A stretch of DNA of 64,000 nt from Isoetes taiwanensis (lineage: Eukaryota > Streptophyta > Lycopodiopsida > Isoetales > Isoetaceae): assembly GCA_021234155.1 (NCBI GenBank), contig JAJEKV010000031.1, positions 11,428,375 through 11,492,374 of the forward strand, written 5' to 3'. The notes below the pieces were generated by a model. It saw nothing but the letters and a program-made list of their open reading frames with translations. It ran no database searches and had not been told where the DNA came from. Position 1 is the first letter of the stretch. Each line of letters begins with the position of its first letter. This document shows positions 45,483-57,830 of this stretch, piece by piece. A program made the position numbers and the translations under genes.

Positions 45483-47831
45483 TGTTGCCCTTTTTGGCAA
45501 CATGGACCAACATGATACTTAGAGTTTCAAGATTGGAAGATATTTGTTGAAGTTTGGAAGACATGTGGTTAGCTTTTGAGGTTTCATCTTAAGTTATTTC
45601 CTATCACCATGGGGTAAGAGTTAGTGCTATTTTGATCCTCGCTAGAGTTTGGAAGAAATTTGTCCAAGATTGAAGACCCTTGGGATCTTGCTTATATAGC
45701 CTAATTCTTTCCTTTGAGGAAGTTTTTCTAAGTTACATTTTTATTTCTTGAAGACCAGCAAAGGATATAGCAAGTTATACAAGGAGCTACAAAGCATTTT
45801 GCTCAAATTCATTTATATGGAGCTTAATTGAGTTGCACCAATGGTTTAGGAGTCACACTTATGAAGATGGTCACTTGGGAATTGATATTTGCTCTTATAT
45901 TGGCCTTGAAGTTTGGAAGATTTTTTTAGAAGATTGGAAGACCCTTAGGCCTTGAGCAAAACTATGTTCATCATAAGGTATGATTTGAGCTTTTGAGATA
46001 AGATCATGTGCTACAGGGGTTTCATCCTTCATCTATTCCACCTTTCCATACCTCACTTCCACCTTTTCATACCCTCTTCCATTACTTCACTACCTATATT
46101 TTTATTGGCCTCACCATCACTTGTAAATTGCTCTCAAAAAGATCATAAAAACCTCAAGAGCAATGGAGTTTGATTTTTACCATCATCTCATCCTTCTAAA
46201 CCCCACCATAGCTTTTTCCACCATTTTTCCATTTGTTTTATGATTTTTTCCACCATTTCCAAGTTTGAAAATCCATTGACCAAGGTCAAAAGGGCCAAAA
46301 TTTCGAGTATTTCAGTTTTTGACCTGAAACCCTCCAGATTTGAAGCTTGACCAAAATGAGCTAAATTGGCTTTTTAAAAATCAAAAAGACCTTGGGAAGC
46401 CTCTCAAAATTTATTTCTTGGGATGCGCGTAGAAAATAAAAAATAAAACCTATTCTAGCCTATATCTACCCTATCACTATTTTCCACCTCACTAAATTCC
46501 ACCTCAGCCCCCATTGGTCCACGTGGGCGCAGGTGGCCTCCGCAACACGAAATGGCACAACCCTTCAAGGTGGCACGCAAATTCAATAAGTCGACTTTGA
46601 CTTTTCAATTTATATCCTTATCTTCCGTAACTATTTAGGCCTCGTGGGATATATCGAGCCTTGCAAAACCCCTAAACTTCGAACCTCGCTAAATCGCTGA
46701 TTGGTGCCCAAATCGATTGAATCCCGCCTTTTGCTCCCCGATTCATCCTCCTAGACCTTTTCCGAAACCCCTGGAACTCTCTATGGCACTTGATCTATAG
46801 AAACTTGCTCAAATTTGGCCGGAAATCACTCAACCGAGCTGGTTTTTGGGAAGGACAGTTTTTAATCCAAGAATGCAGATCATTTAATGACCCCTCTCGG
46901 AGATATACCTCCTGTGATCCAAGGATTCTATATTCTTGATATTTTCATGATCTGTTCTACTCCAAATTCAGCTAATTCTGCTCGAGATTGAAGATTAACT
47001 GCATTGTGTTTGAAGACCGATTGTGTTGTGACTGACCCGACATCAAAACTTCTACTACAACTCAAATTATCTTCTTATTTTCTTATCTTCTTATTTTCTT
47101 CTTTTGATGATTTCTGGATTTTTAGAAGCTCACAAGTGCCTTGAGATTTATTCTCAGGCATTATTTTGGGAATTATTTGCTGAGACTTCAGAACTCCCTG
47201 TGATATCTCCTCGGGTTATAATGCATATTCTCTCACTCGAAAAATAGTGTTAGCATTTTCTCATATTACAAATCTATTACTGCCTGTCAAAACCAATAGA
47301 AATCAGATATTTCAAGATGAAACCAAATTTAATAGTCATTTCTCATCCTTAAATAGACTTGAGTAGTGTTTATATGCAAAAAAGACAAAGGAAAAGTAGC
47401 TTTTCCATAATCAAGTATGCATCGTGATGTAAATTGAGTCCGTGGTCTATCTCGTAAAAATCATAGTGTTTGCTTATCAATTAAACCTTATGCACGTGAT
47501 CTAGGGTTCATTTTGAAGCTGTCTGCACAAATCCCAACTCAAAATTCGCCACCAAACTCCATCTGCAAATTTTGGTTCTCTGTTTTGGCATTGACCACTT
47601 TTTGACTGAGCTTTGACATTGATTTTCTTGGTCTTCCTTTATCCAAATCAAGATGCACTTTCACCAAGAGCTTCCTCCTCGCTTGTTTGTGAACCATACC
47701 AAAAATCCAAACTCAAAAAATCTTTAAAGTGTGATTGCCGGATTGATTTTGGCTCGAGTTCTTTTGCCTTTTTTCGCTTTTGTGGATTGTAGTGATTTGG
47801 AAAAAAATCTAGCATTTCAAATTGAGTTCTT
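45483..47831 (+). repeat. 3' LTR
   Basis: Second copy of the 5' LTR, starting TGTTGCCC with the same short hairpin and ending at the shared ATTGAGTTCTT, after which the minisatellite begins. The most different stretch is near 47755-47800 against 37970-37990. Confidence 0.93.
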
Positions 47832-50200
47832 CCATGCCACCTAGCATCCGGAGCCAGGTACCTAGGCTCAAACATGCCACCTAGGCTCCAACATGCCGCA
47901 TGGCTCCAACATGCCAAGTTGGCTCCAACATGCCACCCATAGGGCTCCAACATGCCGCCTAGGGCTCCAACATGCCACCTAGGCTGGCCAAGGCCAACAT
48001 GCCACCTAGGCTCCAACATGCCACATAGGCTCCAGCATGCCCAGGCTCAACATGCCACCTAGGCTCCAACGTGCACCACCTAGGCTCAACATGCCACCTG
48101 GCTCCAACATCACGCCAAGGTGGCTCCCAAACATGCCACCTAGGCTCCAACATGCCAACAGGTCCAACATGCCAACTAGGCTCAAACATGCCACCTAGGT
48201 TCCAACATGCCCATTGGCCCAACATGCCACGGGTCCAAATGCCAACAGGCTCCACATGCCTCGTGGAGCCTAGGCTCCAACATGCCACCTAGGGTCCAAC
48301 ATGCCAGGTGGCTCCAACATGCCACCCTAGGCTCCAGGCTCCATGCCACCTAGGGTCATGCCACCCAGGCTCAAACATGCCACCCACGGGCTGCCACGTG
48401 GGTTCCAGCACATGCCACCCTGGCCAGGCTCCAACATGCCACCGCCTCAAAGCTCCACGTGAGGCTCACATGCCAAGCCCTAGGCTCAGGCTCACATGCA
48501 AGGTGGCTCCAACATGCCACCTAGGCTCCAACATGCCAAATAGGCTCCAACACATGCCACCTAGGCTCCAACATGCCATATAAAACCAACATGCCTGCGT
48601 GGAGCTCTAGCATCCCAAGGTGGCTCCAACGCATTCGCCACCTTGGTCCAACATGCCAATGGGCTCCAACATGCCACCTAGCATGCCACCTGAGGCTCAA
48701 CATGCCACCCGGGCTCCAGGCACTAATGGAGTCAACATGCCAGGATTGGCTCTAGCGCCACCCTAGCTCAAGCATGCCAAGGTGGCTCCAACATGCCACC
48801 TAGGCTCCAACATGCCAACAGGGCTCAAACATGCCCACCTAGGCTCAACATGCCACATAGGCTCCAACATGCCTCGTGAGCTCTAGCATCCCAAGGTGGC
48901 TCCAACGTACCTTGGCTCCAACATGCCACGCGGGCTCCAACATGCCACCTAGCATGCCACCTAGGTCTAAATACACCTGGGCTCCAACATGCCACGTGAG
49001 TCTCCAACATGCCAAGTTGGCTCCAACGTGCCAATTGGCTAAAAAGCATGCCAAGGTGGCTCCAAATGTGCCACCTAGGCTCCAACATGCCACCACATAT
49101 GGCTTCAACATGCCAATGAGGCTCATTAGTCAAACATGCCACCTAGGCCCAACATGCCACGGGCTCCTACATGCCAACGGGTTGATGATCCGACCCATCT
49201 GCCAGCTCCAACATGCCTTCATGAGCTCTAGCATGCCACCTAGGGCTCCAAATGTGTCACCTAGGTTCTCCCAACATGCCACCTAGGCTCCAACATGCCA
49301 AGGTGGCTCCAACATGCCACCTAGGCTCAAGCATGCCAAGGTGGCTCAAATATGCCACCATTAGCCCAACATGCCGCCGGGCTTCAACATGCCAATAGGG
49401 CTCCAACATGCCGCGTGGAGCTCTAACACCACCTAGGCTCCGCTAATGCCACCCAGGGCTCCAACATGCCACCTTGTGCCGCACATGCCACCTAGGCTCC
49501 AAATGATGCCAAGCTTGGGTCTAACATGCCACCGAATCCCAACCGCCACCTACCCAACATGCCCACGTGGGCTCCAACATGCCACCTAGCATGCCACGTG
49601 AGATTTAACATGCCACCGGGCTCCAACATGCCACGTGAGGCTCTAACATGCCACCTAGGCTCCAACATGCCACCTACGCCCAACATGCCACCCAGGCTCC
49701 AACATCTCAAGGTGGCTCCAACATGCCACCTAGGCTCCAACATGCCAAGGTGGCTCCAACATGCCACCTAGGCTCCAACATGCCACCTACGGCTCCAACA
49801 TGCCACGTAGGCTCTAACATGCCACCCAAAGATGCCACCTAGGTTCCAACATGCCACAGGGCTCCAACATGCCACGGAGCTCCAACATGCCACAAAAGTT
49901 CCAACATGCCAAGTTGGCTCCAACGTGCCACCTAGGTTCAGAAGCATGCCAAGGTGGCTCAAATATGCCACCCTAGGTTCCATCATGCACCAAGGCCCCA
50001 ACATGCCAAGGTGGCTCCAACATGCCACCTAGGCTCCAACATGCCAAGGTGAAACCAACATGCCACCTAGGGCTCCAAATATGCCACCTGCGGCGCTCCA
50101 ACATGACCGCGTGGCCACCGAGGCGCCAATGATGGGCTCCAAATGCGGGGATGGCTTAGACATGCCATGTGGGCTCCAAATGCCACCGGAGGCCGGAACC
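47832..50200 (+). repeat. 19-bp minisatellite, right array, segment after the retrotransposon
   Basis: About 2.37 kb of degenerate GGCTCCAACATGCCACCTA units, with recurrent variants (CAAGGTGGCTC, CTCGTGAGCTCTAGCAT, GCCACCTAGCATGCCA). Longer higher-order blocks are visible, for example between about 48570-48690 and 48860-48965. Unit length variation destroys any reading frame. Confidence 0.95.
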
Positions 50201-50820
50201 CGTTCTTAGGTTCATCCTCTCTTCCGCTTTACTGACCGTCATGAGTTACAAAACCAGACACATAAAAACGGGACACTTTGCAACATGTTAGGCGAGACAA
50301 CATTATGTGACGAAAGCTTGTTCATGCGCCAAAAGACAACTATTGCCCTCTTCTTTTTTCAACGAAGGCGACGCGAGATCGATGCATTATTTCCGGGATG
50401 TGGATGATAGTGGCCGGATCAACTACTTGGTCACATGGTTGGTGCCAACTTCACTTGGGTATCGCACCCATTGAGCGGCATAATATTTGCTACGCTTTCA
50501 ATGATCCAATCGGGCTAGCAGCGTCGACTTCTTGTTCACATTCACATTTTCAATGCTAGATTTGCCACAATAATGGCTTGTAACATTGGTCCACCTTCAT
50601 GATTTGTTCATACAACAACATGCTAGTTCAGGGGACACATTAGGGTTTTTTAAGCACAATGTTGGAGGTAAATACATTGGGTGTAAGTGCATGGGGTAAA
50701 AATTATTAATTTCTTATAACCATTGAACCATGCAACATTTCCACCTTGCGTGGAGCTCCGCGAGTCCGGTCCACCCCAACCAAGGAATTATCCGGAATTA
50801 TTGTGGAGGGAATCGAGGGA
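50201..50820. other. Unassigned flank of the minisatellite
   Basis: Unique-looking sequence with no supportable gene; short + strand stretches look weakly coding around 50380-50470. Confidence 0.35.
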
Positions 50821-50824
50821 ATGA

Positions 50825-51590
50825 ATGATCGCGGCAAGAAAGACATCTAGAGATGGGTTGATTAGATGGATTCCATGTTCTTTCTCCATCTCCTACTCCT
50901 CTCCTCCGGCCCTCCGAAATCAACTCGCTGATGGCTCAATCCGGGTTTCTCAGCGGAAATTCAAATCTTGGAGCCGGATAAGATTTTTGAACACATTGCG
51001 GGCATGTTTTGCGGGGGAGGATTGGGAGGATGATCAAGATCATCGAGGCGAGGCTTTAGAGAAGGAAGAGTTAATGGAATGGCTTCTTAAGGCTCAAACT
51101 TGAGCATTGGATGCGCATTCACAGAACGCGTTCAATAGGCGTGCCGGTTCTTTGGTGGGAATAGTCGGGAGATTTCCGGACCAAAAGCAAAATACCATCG
51201 TGCAAGGGCCTTGGCATGTCCAAAAATTGATCAACGGTGTGCGGCAACCGGCTCATCTTGCGGGGGCGTTTTGATGCTTCTACTCTAACCTTAACAACGA
51301 CGCACCTATCGATCCAAACTCATTTTACAGCAAAGGGCTTAAAGGGGCTCTGATCATTTTGGATTTAAAGAGATGTGGGTATGATGAGCAGTGGGCATTG
51401 CTTGAACAGCTGAAGAATCGGGGGGGGGCGGACAAACACTTCCCATTTAAGTGATGAAGTGAATTTTAGCAAAGGACAACGTGGAGGAGAGAAACTTGAG
51501 GGCTAAAGTGGTCAAGGATACTTGCAAGTGGTTCTCTCAAGGTCGAAGTTCGAGATGGATGCCTCGTTTGCCTGAAGGCTGAGTTAGATT
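50825..51590 (+). CDS. Unrecognised coding-like region, interrupted
   Basis: A frame of 92 codons from an ATG at 50825 ends in an acidic helix-like segment (EALEKEELMEWLLKAQT) with a stop at 51101. In nearby frames it seems to continue: AFNRRAGSLVGIVGRFPDQK near 51129-51190, DAPIDPNSFYSKGLKGALII near 51300-51360, and CGYDEQWALLEQLKNRGG near 51373-51430. The succession of protein-like stretches suggests one decayed or mis-sequenced gene. No domain recognised. Confidence 0.35.
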
Positions 51591-52990
51591 TGCACGTAAG
51601 TGGATTCTTTGATTATTTTTAACTTTCTTTAAGTTGCTAGTGCGATGATTATAGAGGTGAAAGTTAGTAGGTTACTCTTTGTTTCGGCATTACGGCCCCA
51701 AAGGGGTCTTGTTTTTGAGTCAGATCTAGAATGAGTTACTCTGATTACAAATTTTGTTTGCCCTCCAATGGGTTTCCTCTCCATAATTTTTCCTCCCTCA
51801 ATCCATTCCTTGGCGGATCGGTGGTTCCATTCTTGAGGTTTAGGTTTTCATTGCCAAAGATAAGATCTAGACGGGGGCTTTCTTTTAGGCGGAGGCCGAA
51901 GATTGAGTACATGTGCGAGGAGGTTCAACAACCCGGATCCTATTTTGCTTGCAAATTCCAGCTTTTAGTTCTTAAACTATAATCGCCATTTATTCCCCGT
52001 ATAATTCAATAGTGGTTGATTGAATCATGCAAAGACCGCTTTACCTCGCCTAATGAATGGGCTAAAAAACTTCCATAAAACCAGAAAAGGGCTGACCGAA
52101 AATGAGCAATCACAATTGTATTAATTCTTTGATGCTTGCTAAATCGATACTTCCTTTCTTCCTCTTTTAATTTGCGGGGATTTACGACATACTTGCCGCG
52201 ATAAGAGGCCCGCCTAAGGACATGCTCAAGAAGCTGAGGAGGCCTCAAAGAAATTATGACTTTGGTGAAACCATCAGTCTTCCTCATTGAACTCGTTTAT
52301 TGTTCGAGCTAAAAAGCTGGAAATTCTGTGATGGCGGTATGCTTTGCGTTGCAAAAGAGAGAGAAGTACTATGAGGACCTCACCGATCACGTTGGGACCG
52401 CCATTGTACATGGTATTCTTTGTAGTAGGGGATGGTATCATAAGCTCAAATAATCGATCAAGACAATTGTCACTCCAGAAGACACATTGCAAACAATGTT
52501 TGTCCGGGGCTAAACATTGCCGCTTTCTAACTGGAAGTAGAGGTAAATTGTTAGCGACGTGCTTCATTTTCCGGTGGATTGGTCATTGAAAATTAGTATT
52601 TTTACAATCCAGGTTTCTAAATTTACTTTCTGAATCGTTGTTTCAATAGATGTTTGCATTTTCTTGTCATTTACATTCTTTGGACATTTATCCAATAGGA
52701 GAAGGTCATCACGCCTGAAAGTATAGCATGATTTGAATGGGGAAGTCCTTTGCAACAGGGGGGAGACGGAAGGTAGAGGCACTCGATTCCTTTCATGGAG
52801 TGTTTAGTTCACCGCGAACTTTGTGTGGTCTGCTCATTTTAACATGTTCTCTTTACTCGCCAGAGGGGCAAGGAGGCTAAAGCTGGTTTTACATGCATTT
52901 GGCAGCAAATAAAGAGTAGAACAGCCGCGGCAATCCCCCTGCGGTAGGTACCTTAGCTTTTCTTGAACTTGTTTTGTTTTACATTTTCCA
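51591..52990. other. Intron-like or intergenic DNA
   Basis: T-rich segments alternate with short open stretches. An 83-codon frame at 51731-51982 (SLNPFLGGSVVPFLRFRFSL) has no recognisable domain. No confident gene. Confidence 0.3.
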
Positions 52991-53029
52991 AATCGGTTGG
53001 CGTCTGCTCTAGCAACCAAGTGGAAGGTT

Positions 53030-53665
53030 ATGCTTGAGCGAAATTCCGTCAACGCCACTACTTCAAGTGGACATTCGAACCGCGACCGGCAGTTGAAGAT
53101 CCGATGGCGGGCTGGGAGGATTGTAAGAAGGCACGCAACTGGGTCAACTCCACATGAACAACATCTTGGTAGCGGCGAGGAGGGGCGGCTGCGGAGGGCG
53201 TAAGTTGTAGAATTAGTGCTTCACTATAATGCGCTTTGTTGCAAATATTATTTTCCTAATGCCTCAACATGACAGGATGACGCATGACAAGTTCCACAAG
53301 GGGACAACATCATTCTTAAGGAATGAAGATGGAGAAAAGGTCACTGAAAGTAGAGTCAAGTCACCACGTAGGGGAGTTAGAGATACTTTATCCAAGGGTC
53401 ACGGATAAAGCGGACCCGGATATCACAAATGATGGTTGCCTATCCTCCAAAGCATATTACCCGTCTCCCAAATTGGTAATCGTCCTTTCTAGTTAAACTA
53501 GGTCGCAATAGTGTTTAAACATGAATTTTAATTGGAGCTCTAGGTTAAGATGCTTGTTTCTAGCGATCATGATTTTAATTCTAGCTTTTGTTACGAATTG
53601 CAAGCTAATCAGCTTTTAATACTTTCTTCAGGTGCTTAAATGGGATGAAGATGAGGAAGAGTAAT
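53030..53665 (+). CDS. Possible terminal exons of an unrecognised gene
   Basis: Open stretches on the + strand include RHYFKWTFEPRPAVEDPMAG near 53057-53115, KFHKGTTSFLRNEDGEKVTE near 53288-53350, and, after a possible acceptor (ttcag at about 53628-53632), VLKWDEDEEE followed by a stop at about 53663-53665. They could be the 3' end of the gene that begins near 50825. Evidence is compositional only. Confidence 0.3.
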
Positions 53666-54104
53666 GATATCCCTCTATCATCTTCCAAAACATGGAAGAA
53701 TAAGCCGAAGCGGAGTCCCGCAGGATTTGAAATCTTGCCCAGTTGTCCTTCAAGATAGGCTTTTCGCCAACCGGATCATGTCCTTTCATATGAGAAGCAT
53801 GATGGCAAGTTCCACCTGAAAATATCAAGATAGACGAGCTCACGCGACGAGTTCGTGGAGCAATGCTTGGAGTTAGTGTCTTTTCGTTAGGACGGATGCA
53901 TGGGATGGCGTAATTTGAGGCAATAACTTCTCCTTATGTAGCTTTTATGTTATCCGTTCTCCGATTTAAGCTTTCATCTTCCTTGATCACAATACTCTCT
54001 AACTAGTGATTAAGATTACATAATCTTATGTGACGTGCTACTTTTTTGTTTTTGGCTTAAACCTTTGTGGACTTCCGCTTTACCTCTTCTACATCTATAG
54101 CCGG

Positions 54105-54200
54105 CCCCGATAATATATGCTTTGAATTATATATGATTCGGATAATAGATGCTTTGAATTATGTAACGATTCGGATAATAGATGCTTTGAATTATATTGT
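54105..54200. repeat. AATAGATGCTTTGAATTAT tandem repeat
   Basis: The string ATGCTTTGAATTAT with GATTCGGATAATAG repeats three times at a spacing of about 31 to 33 bp. Confidence 0.85.
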
Positions 54201-55830
54201 CCCAAATATCCATCAAAGGTCATTTTGAACTTCAAACTTACGTGAACCAAACGTAAGAATCTGGCTTAACTTAAAAATTAGATTTGAGTATTACTGCTGT
54301 TTTGTATGGTTTGTAAGTAGCCATCCATATTAGGTTTACTTGTTGGCATAGGTCATTTCGTGGCAAGAAACATTTGGAGCTTAATGCGAAGACCAGGTAA
54401 TGAGGACTTCATCCTTGCTTTAGAAATCTACAAAAATCTGGGTTTGCTTTTTGTTATTGACCATTGCCATTTACTAGGGCCCCGCTTCGACAGAAGGAAT
54501 TTGTCACCAGGTACTGCATCAAAACATTTTCCTCCAATACCTCTTCTATCTGCATTTATCGCCATATGGTTGTTTATGTCTCTTACCATGTCTCAAGTTA
54601 TCAAGTTTAATGAAGTTTATTGATTATAGCTTGTGGATGGCGCCCGCGATGCCCGCCAAGTAAGTGTTCCCATTTGTAGAGTTGGCGGAAGAAGATGCAA
54701 GTTGAAATCAAACAAGTCTACATCAGAAAAACTTGCTAATTAGATTCACACGCCATCCCCGCAACTATAATCCAAAGATAACATTAATTGCTGCGCAGAA
54801 GCCATCACATTATGTTCAAAGGTACCCAAGCGAAATCTTTGTTTCCTTGGCAGCCGTGTTCATCAAAGCCGTAAAATTTTTAGTTTCGCTTCCTCAGATA
54901 TGCACTCAAATCGCTTAGAAATGTGGTGCAATTTCATCCTAGTAAACACCATGATATCTCAACAAAGATGTCATCCCAAATCTGTAGAGTTCAGCCGGGC
55001 GTCATATTGTAGCAAGAAAGTGAATTAGTCAAATACAGCCACAATGGAGGATTAACAGTGTACATGAACCCAGAACAACTGCATCAGATAATACTTGTTT
55101 TAATGGGATGGCCACTGCACCCATACTGAGTGCTAGGAGCATTTCAAAGATGCTGAGGTGCACGCACATGAGATTACTCCCAACATTTTGCGTGAGGTTT
55201 CATGAGTTACCAGCTGCCATCTCCACAGGCCGATTAGCCACAACCACTCCATCCAAAAGGGTTGCCCGATGCACTCTGATCGCTTTAGTTTTGCATGAAG
55301 GTGGAAGAAAAGTGGTGCCCGAATTATGTATGCGCACTTACCCGCCACTAAGGCAACCAATATTTCCTGGATAAGGAATTTTCCCGCCCCTACTTATCCT
55401 AGAGATCTTCAATCGGAGGTGGCACTTCGAGGGAACACCCCAGCAAATGTGTCCACTGTCGCATGAGAAGATGCTCACAGTCTCTTTGGTAATCGCTCTA
55501 TCGATGACAATCATAATGTAAATTAAGTGGCAACAGCTCCATGCATCTTGTATCCACTTTCGCTCCATAATATAAGATCGTCTGGCATTGTCTCGTCGTA
55601 ATTGTATAAACGTGCTTATAGAATATATGTGTTCAGAGGCAGACAACAAATTAAAATGCCTGACCAAGAAATATGCAAATAAATATCTAAAAGTGAAGAA
55701 TACAATACTAAACACGTAGAACAAAAGAAAAACACGGGGACCTTTCACATGTGTAAACCCGTGAGAAACATCACATACTTTAAATAGAAACCCTTGAAAC
55801 CACAATGCTTTCGTGTATGGTCATTGTGTA
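54201..55830. other. Unassigned stretch
   Basis: Several frames of 60 to 155 codons occur on both strands (for example 54360-54623 on + and 55338-55805 on -), but none shows a motif, and composition does not favour one strand. Nothing confidently annotated. Confidence 0.35.
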
Positions 55831-55839
55831 AGATTACTC

Positions 55840-56330
55840 ATTCACATGTCTAAAACAAGAAATATTATATCCAACAGAGTTTTATTTCAAAATAAACAAG
55901 TTTCCAATGAGCAAAACAACATGCTCAAAGGACATCACATCGCTTCTCCACCATTGCTTTTCAAATGTTACATGTCTAAATGCATAAAACAACCAAACAT
56001 GATTCTTGGACCGCTTGGAAAGCCATATAGCAACGGTTTTTTTCCTCAAATAAAATTGTTTCACACATTGAGTTTACAAAAATGACATGTCTCAAATGCC
56101 TAAAAGAACAATAAAATATTCAACTCTATAGTTTCGGTGTTGTAAATTGGTCCAAAAGTATAGAACAACATGTTTAATTTAGATATAGCAATGCATACAA
56201 AATTGTTCCTCTACATATTGAGTTACTAAAAAGTACACGTCTCACATGCCTAAAACAAACAATATACATAATAACCCTATAAACTTTTGGCTATTGTAAA
56301 TTGGGCTCAAAAATATAGAACAACCAGTGT
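55840..56330. repeat. Diverged repeat with CATGTCT...TAAAACAA blocks
   Basis: CATGTCTAAAACAAG-type blocks occur near 55843, 55972, 56084 and 56236. The last two are followed by matching sequence ending TTGTAAATTGG...ATAGAACAAC, so a unit of about 110 to 150 bp is repeated with divergence. Confidence 0.6.
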
Positions 56331-57060
56331 ACTTTGGAGATAACAATACATGGTTTATGCAAAAGTGGTGTTTTTCCTCTCCTACATGTGGCTATTTCTT
56401 TAGTCTTTATTTATAGTGTTGATATTGGCGGTCCACATATAAATGCTTAAACCCTAAGACCGTTATTTTGAAGACAAACCAACACCTGAACTCTCATAAA
56501 CCACATATATCATATAAACACACGGATAAAAGTAAAAACAATAGCTGGCAAAAGACACAAGAAAAAATATTTGCTAATTTTTCCACGTGTAGACCTTTTC
56601 TCTTCTCAAAAACTAATTATCTTGTAATCCGATAAATCAAGCACGTGGTCTTTTAGGACCATTTTGGTGTTGTTTCTTTGCATAAACAACACTTCCGCAT
56701 AATAAAATAAAGTGGACCAAAAATCTGGTCATGGTGGGTAGAAGATTCCAATTGGATAATGGATTTATCAAAGTCTCCTGCTTATTTATCCACCCACCAA
56801 ACCTCAACCTCCGCTTTAGTGAAGATGGATGAATTTCGAGGAGTATGATTTTGAGATTATGTGAAGTTAAGCCCTGCAAGCACAATCGGCTGCGAAGATG
56901 TTTTATCACGCCACCTTGGTGTATCCAACCCACGGTAAATGCCATACTTACCGCCATCAAAGGAGTTTGCGCCTGGGAGGATCACTGACCTCGCCAAGCG
57001 ATCCAGAGTTCCTCGTGACATTTGGGAGAGTTTGGCTAAGGTGTTTCGTGACGGACGCAA
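56331..57060. other. Unassigned stretch before the integrase relic
   Basis: AT-rich DNA, then a + strand stretch near 56958-57070 reading FAPGRITDLAKRSRVPRDIW, which could be the pol part just before the integrase. No firm call. Confidence 0.35.
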
Positions 57061-57069
57061 GAGCGATTT

Positions 57070-57830
57070 CAGTAGCTTATAAGAAAGAGGCAATTTATTA
57101 TATCACAAGGATAAAGCTGTACCGCACTCAGAGTACCGTAAACTCATCTTCATGACACAATAGCCCTATAGTCGGACACCAGGTTTATGAAAACTCACTT
57201 TAAGATCTTCTGCCTCCTGGGCTTATTTCCTGGCCTTCTATGAAGAAGACATTGCCAACAGGGTTAGCAAGCACAAAGTTGCTGGTACTGAAGCAATGGA
57301 AGGAAGAATCCTGTGGTAGCCAAACCTCCTGATGCCCAATGCCAAGTGATAACCATGGATTTTACGTGGGCCTCCAAGGACTCTCGTGATATGATGCTTG
57401 ATGGTCAGGCCTATAAATTGCTTAAAATGGCCTATTAAGGTTGTACCACTTGACATGCCTTTGACGCTCGCTATTTGCCAAGGAAATCTCTTCAGACATA
57501 CCTAATGCCACCAGTAATTGTGCCTGAGTAGGGATCCCAAAATTTGTGAGCGATTCTCGAAAGATTTTTCACTTCACCATTCGTACTCAAGCTTACAGAG
57601 CGCATCCTCAAAATGATGGCTAGATGTATACAACGCATTACAGAGGATATAAGAAGTTATGTGTATGGAGTAAGGAATCACAATACCTGAATAAGTATTT
57701 ATCTCGCCGAGTTTGCTTATAGCCAAAGAAGCGTGAAGTGAACTTCCGTGATGTCTCCCTTATGATAAATTATGGTTACCGCCTTACCCCTGTATACGGC
57801 ATAACCCCGTCTCTAAAGTAGAGGTCGCTG
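57070..57830 (+). pseudogene. Ty3/gypsy integrase relic
   Basis: Pieces in integrase order: LLYHKDKAVPHSEYRKLIFM near 57095-57155; YSRTPG near 57171; a broken MKKDIANRVSKHK near 57240-57277; ILW near 57310; CQVITMDF near 57343-57363 (first Asp of the core); GYDA-like and KMAY pieces near 57390-57435; SRDPKFVSDS-like near 57530-57560; AYRAHPQNDG near 57592-57622 (leading into the Glu block); and INYGYR with TPVYGI near 57765-57800. Heavily frameshifted. The C-terminal end is missing because the 2.2-kb tandem array begins at 57831. Confidence 0.7.

Larger units (their letters stand above)
35695..47831 (+). mobile_element. Ty3/gypsy LTR retrotransposon, 12.1 kb, nested in the minisatellite
   Basis: Two direct repeats of about 2.33 kb bound an internal region with gag, protease, RNase H-like, RT, RNase H and integrase motifs in that order, so it belongs to Ty3/gypsy (integrase last). 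The DGGSS protease motif and extra RNase H resemble the Tat/Ogre side of that superfamily; this placement is inference. The minisatellite flanks it on both sides. The possible 5-bp target duplication is CTCCA before the 5' LTR and TTCCA after the 3' LTR, imperfect as read. A purine tract precedes the 3' LTR. No convincing primer-binding site follows the 5' LTR. All coding domains carry frameshifts in this sequence. Confidence 0.92.

Noticed and set aside
47832-50200. CRISPR-like array of short repeats
   Set aside because: The repeats are contiguous and degenerate, without unique spacers of regular length, and the window is plant nuclear DNA.
55338-55805. A 155-codon minus-strand frame with a hydrophobic Phe/Tyr-rich stretch
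   Set aside because: Low-complexity hydrophobic composition in AT-rich DNA, no recognised domain, no splice or neighbour support.
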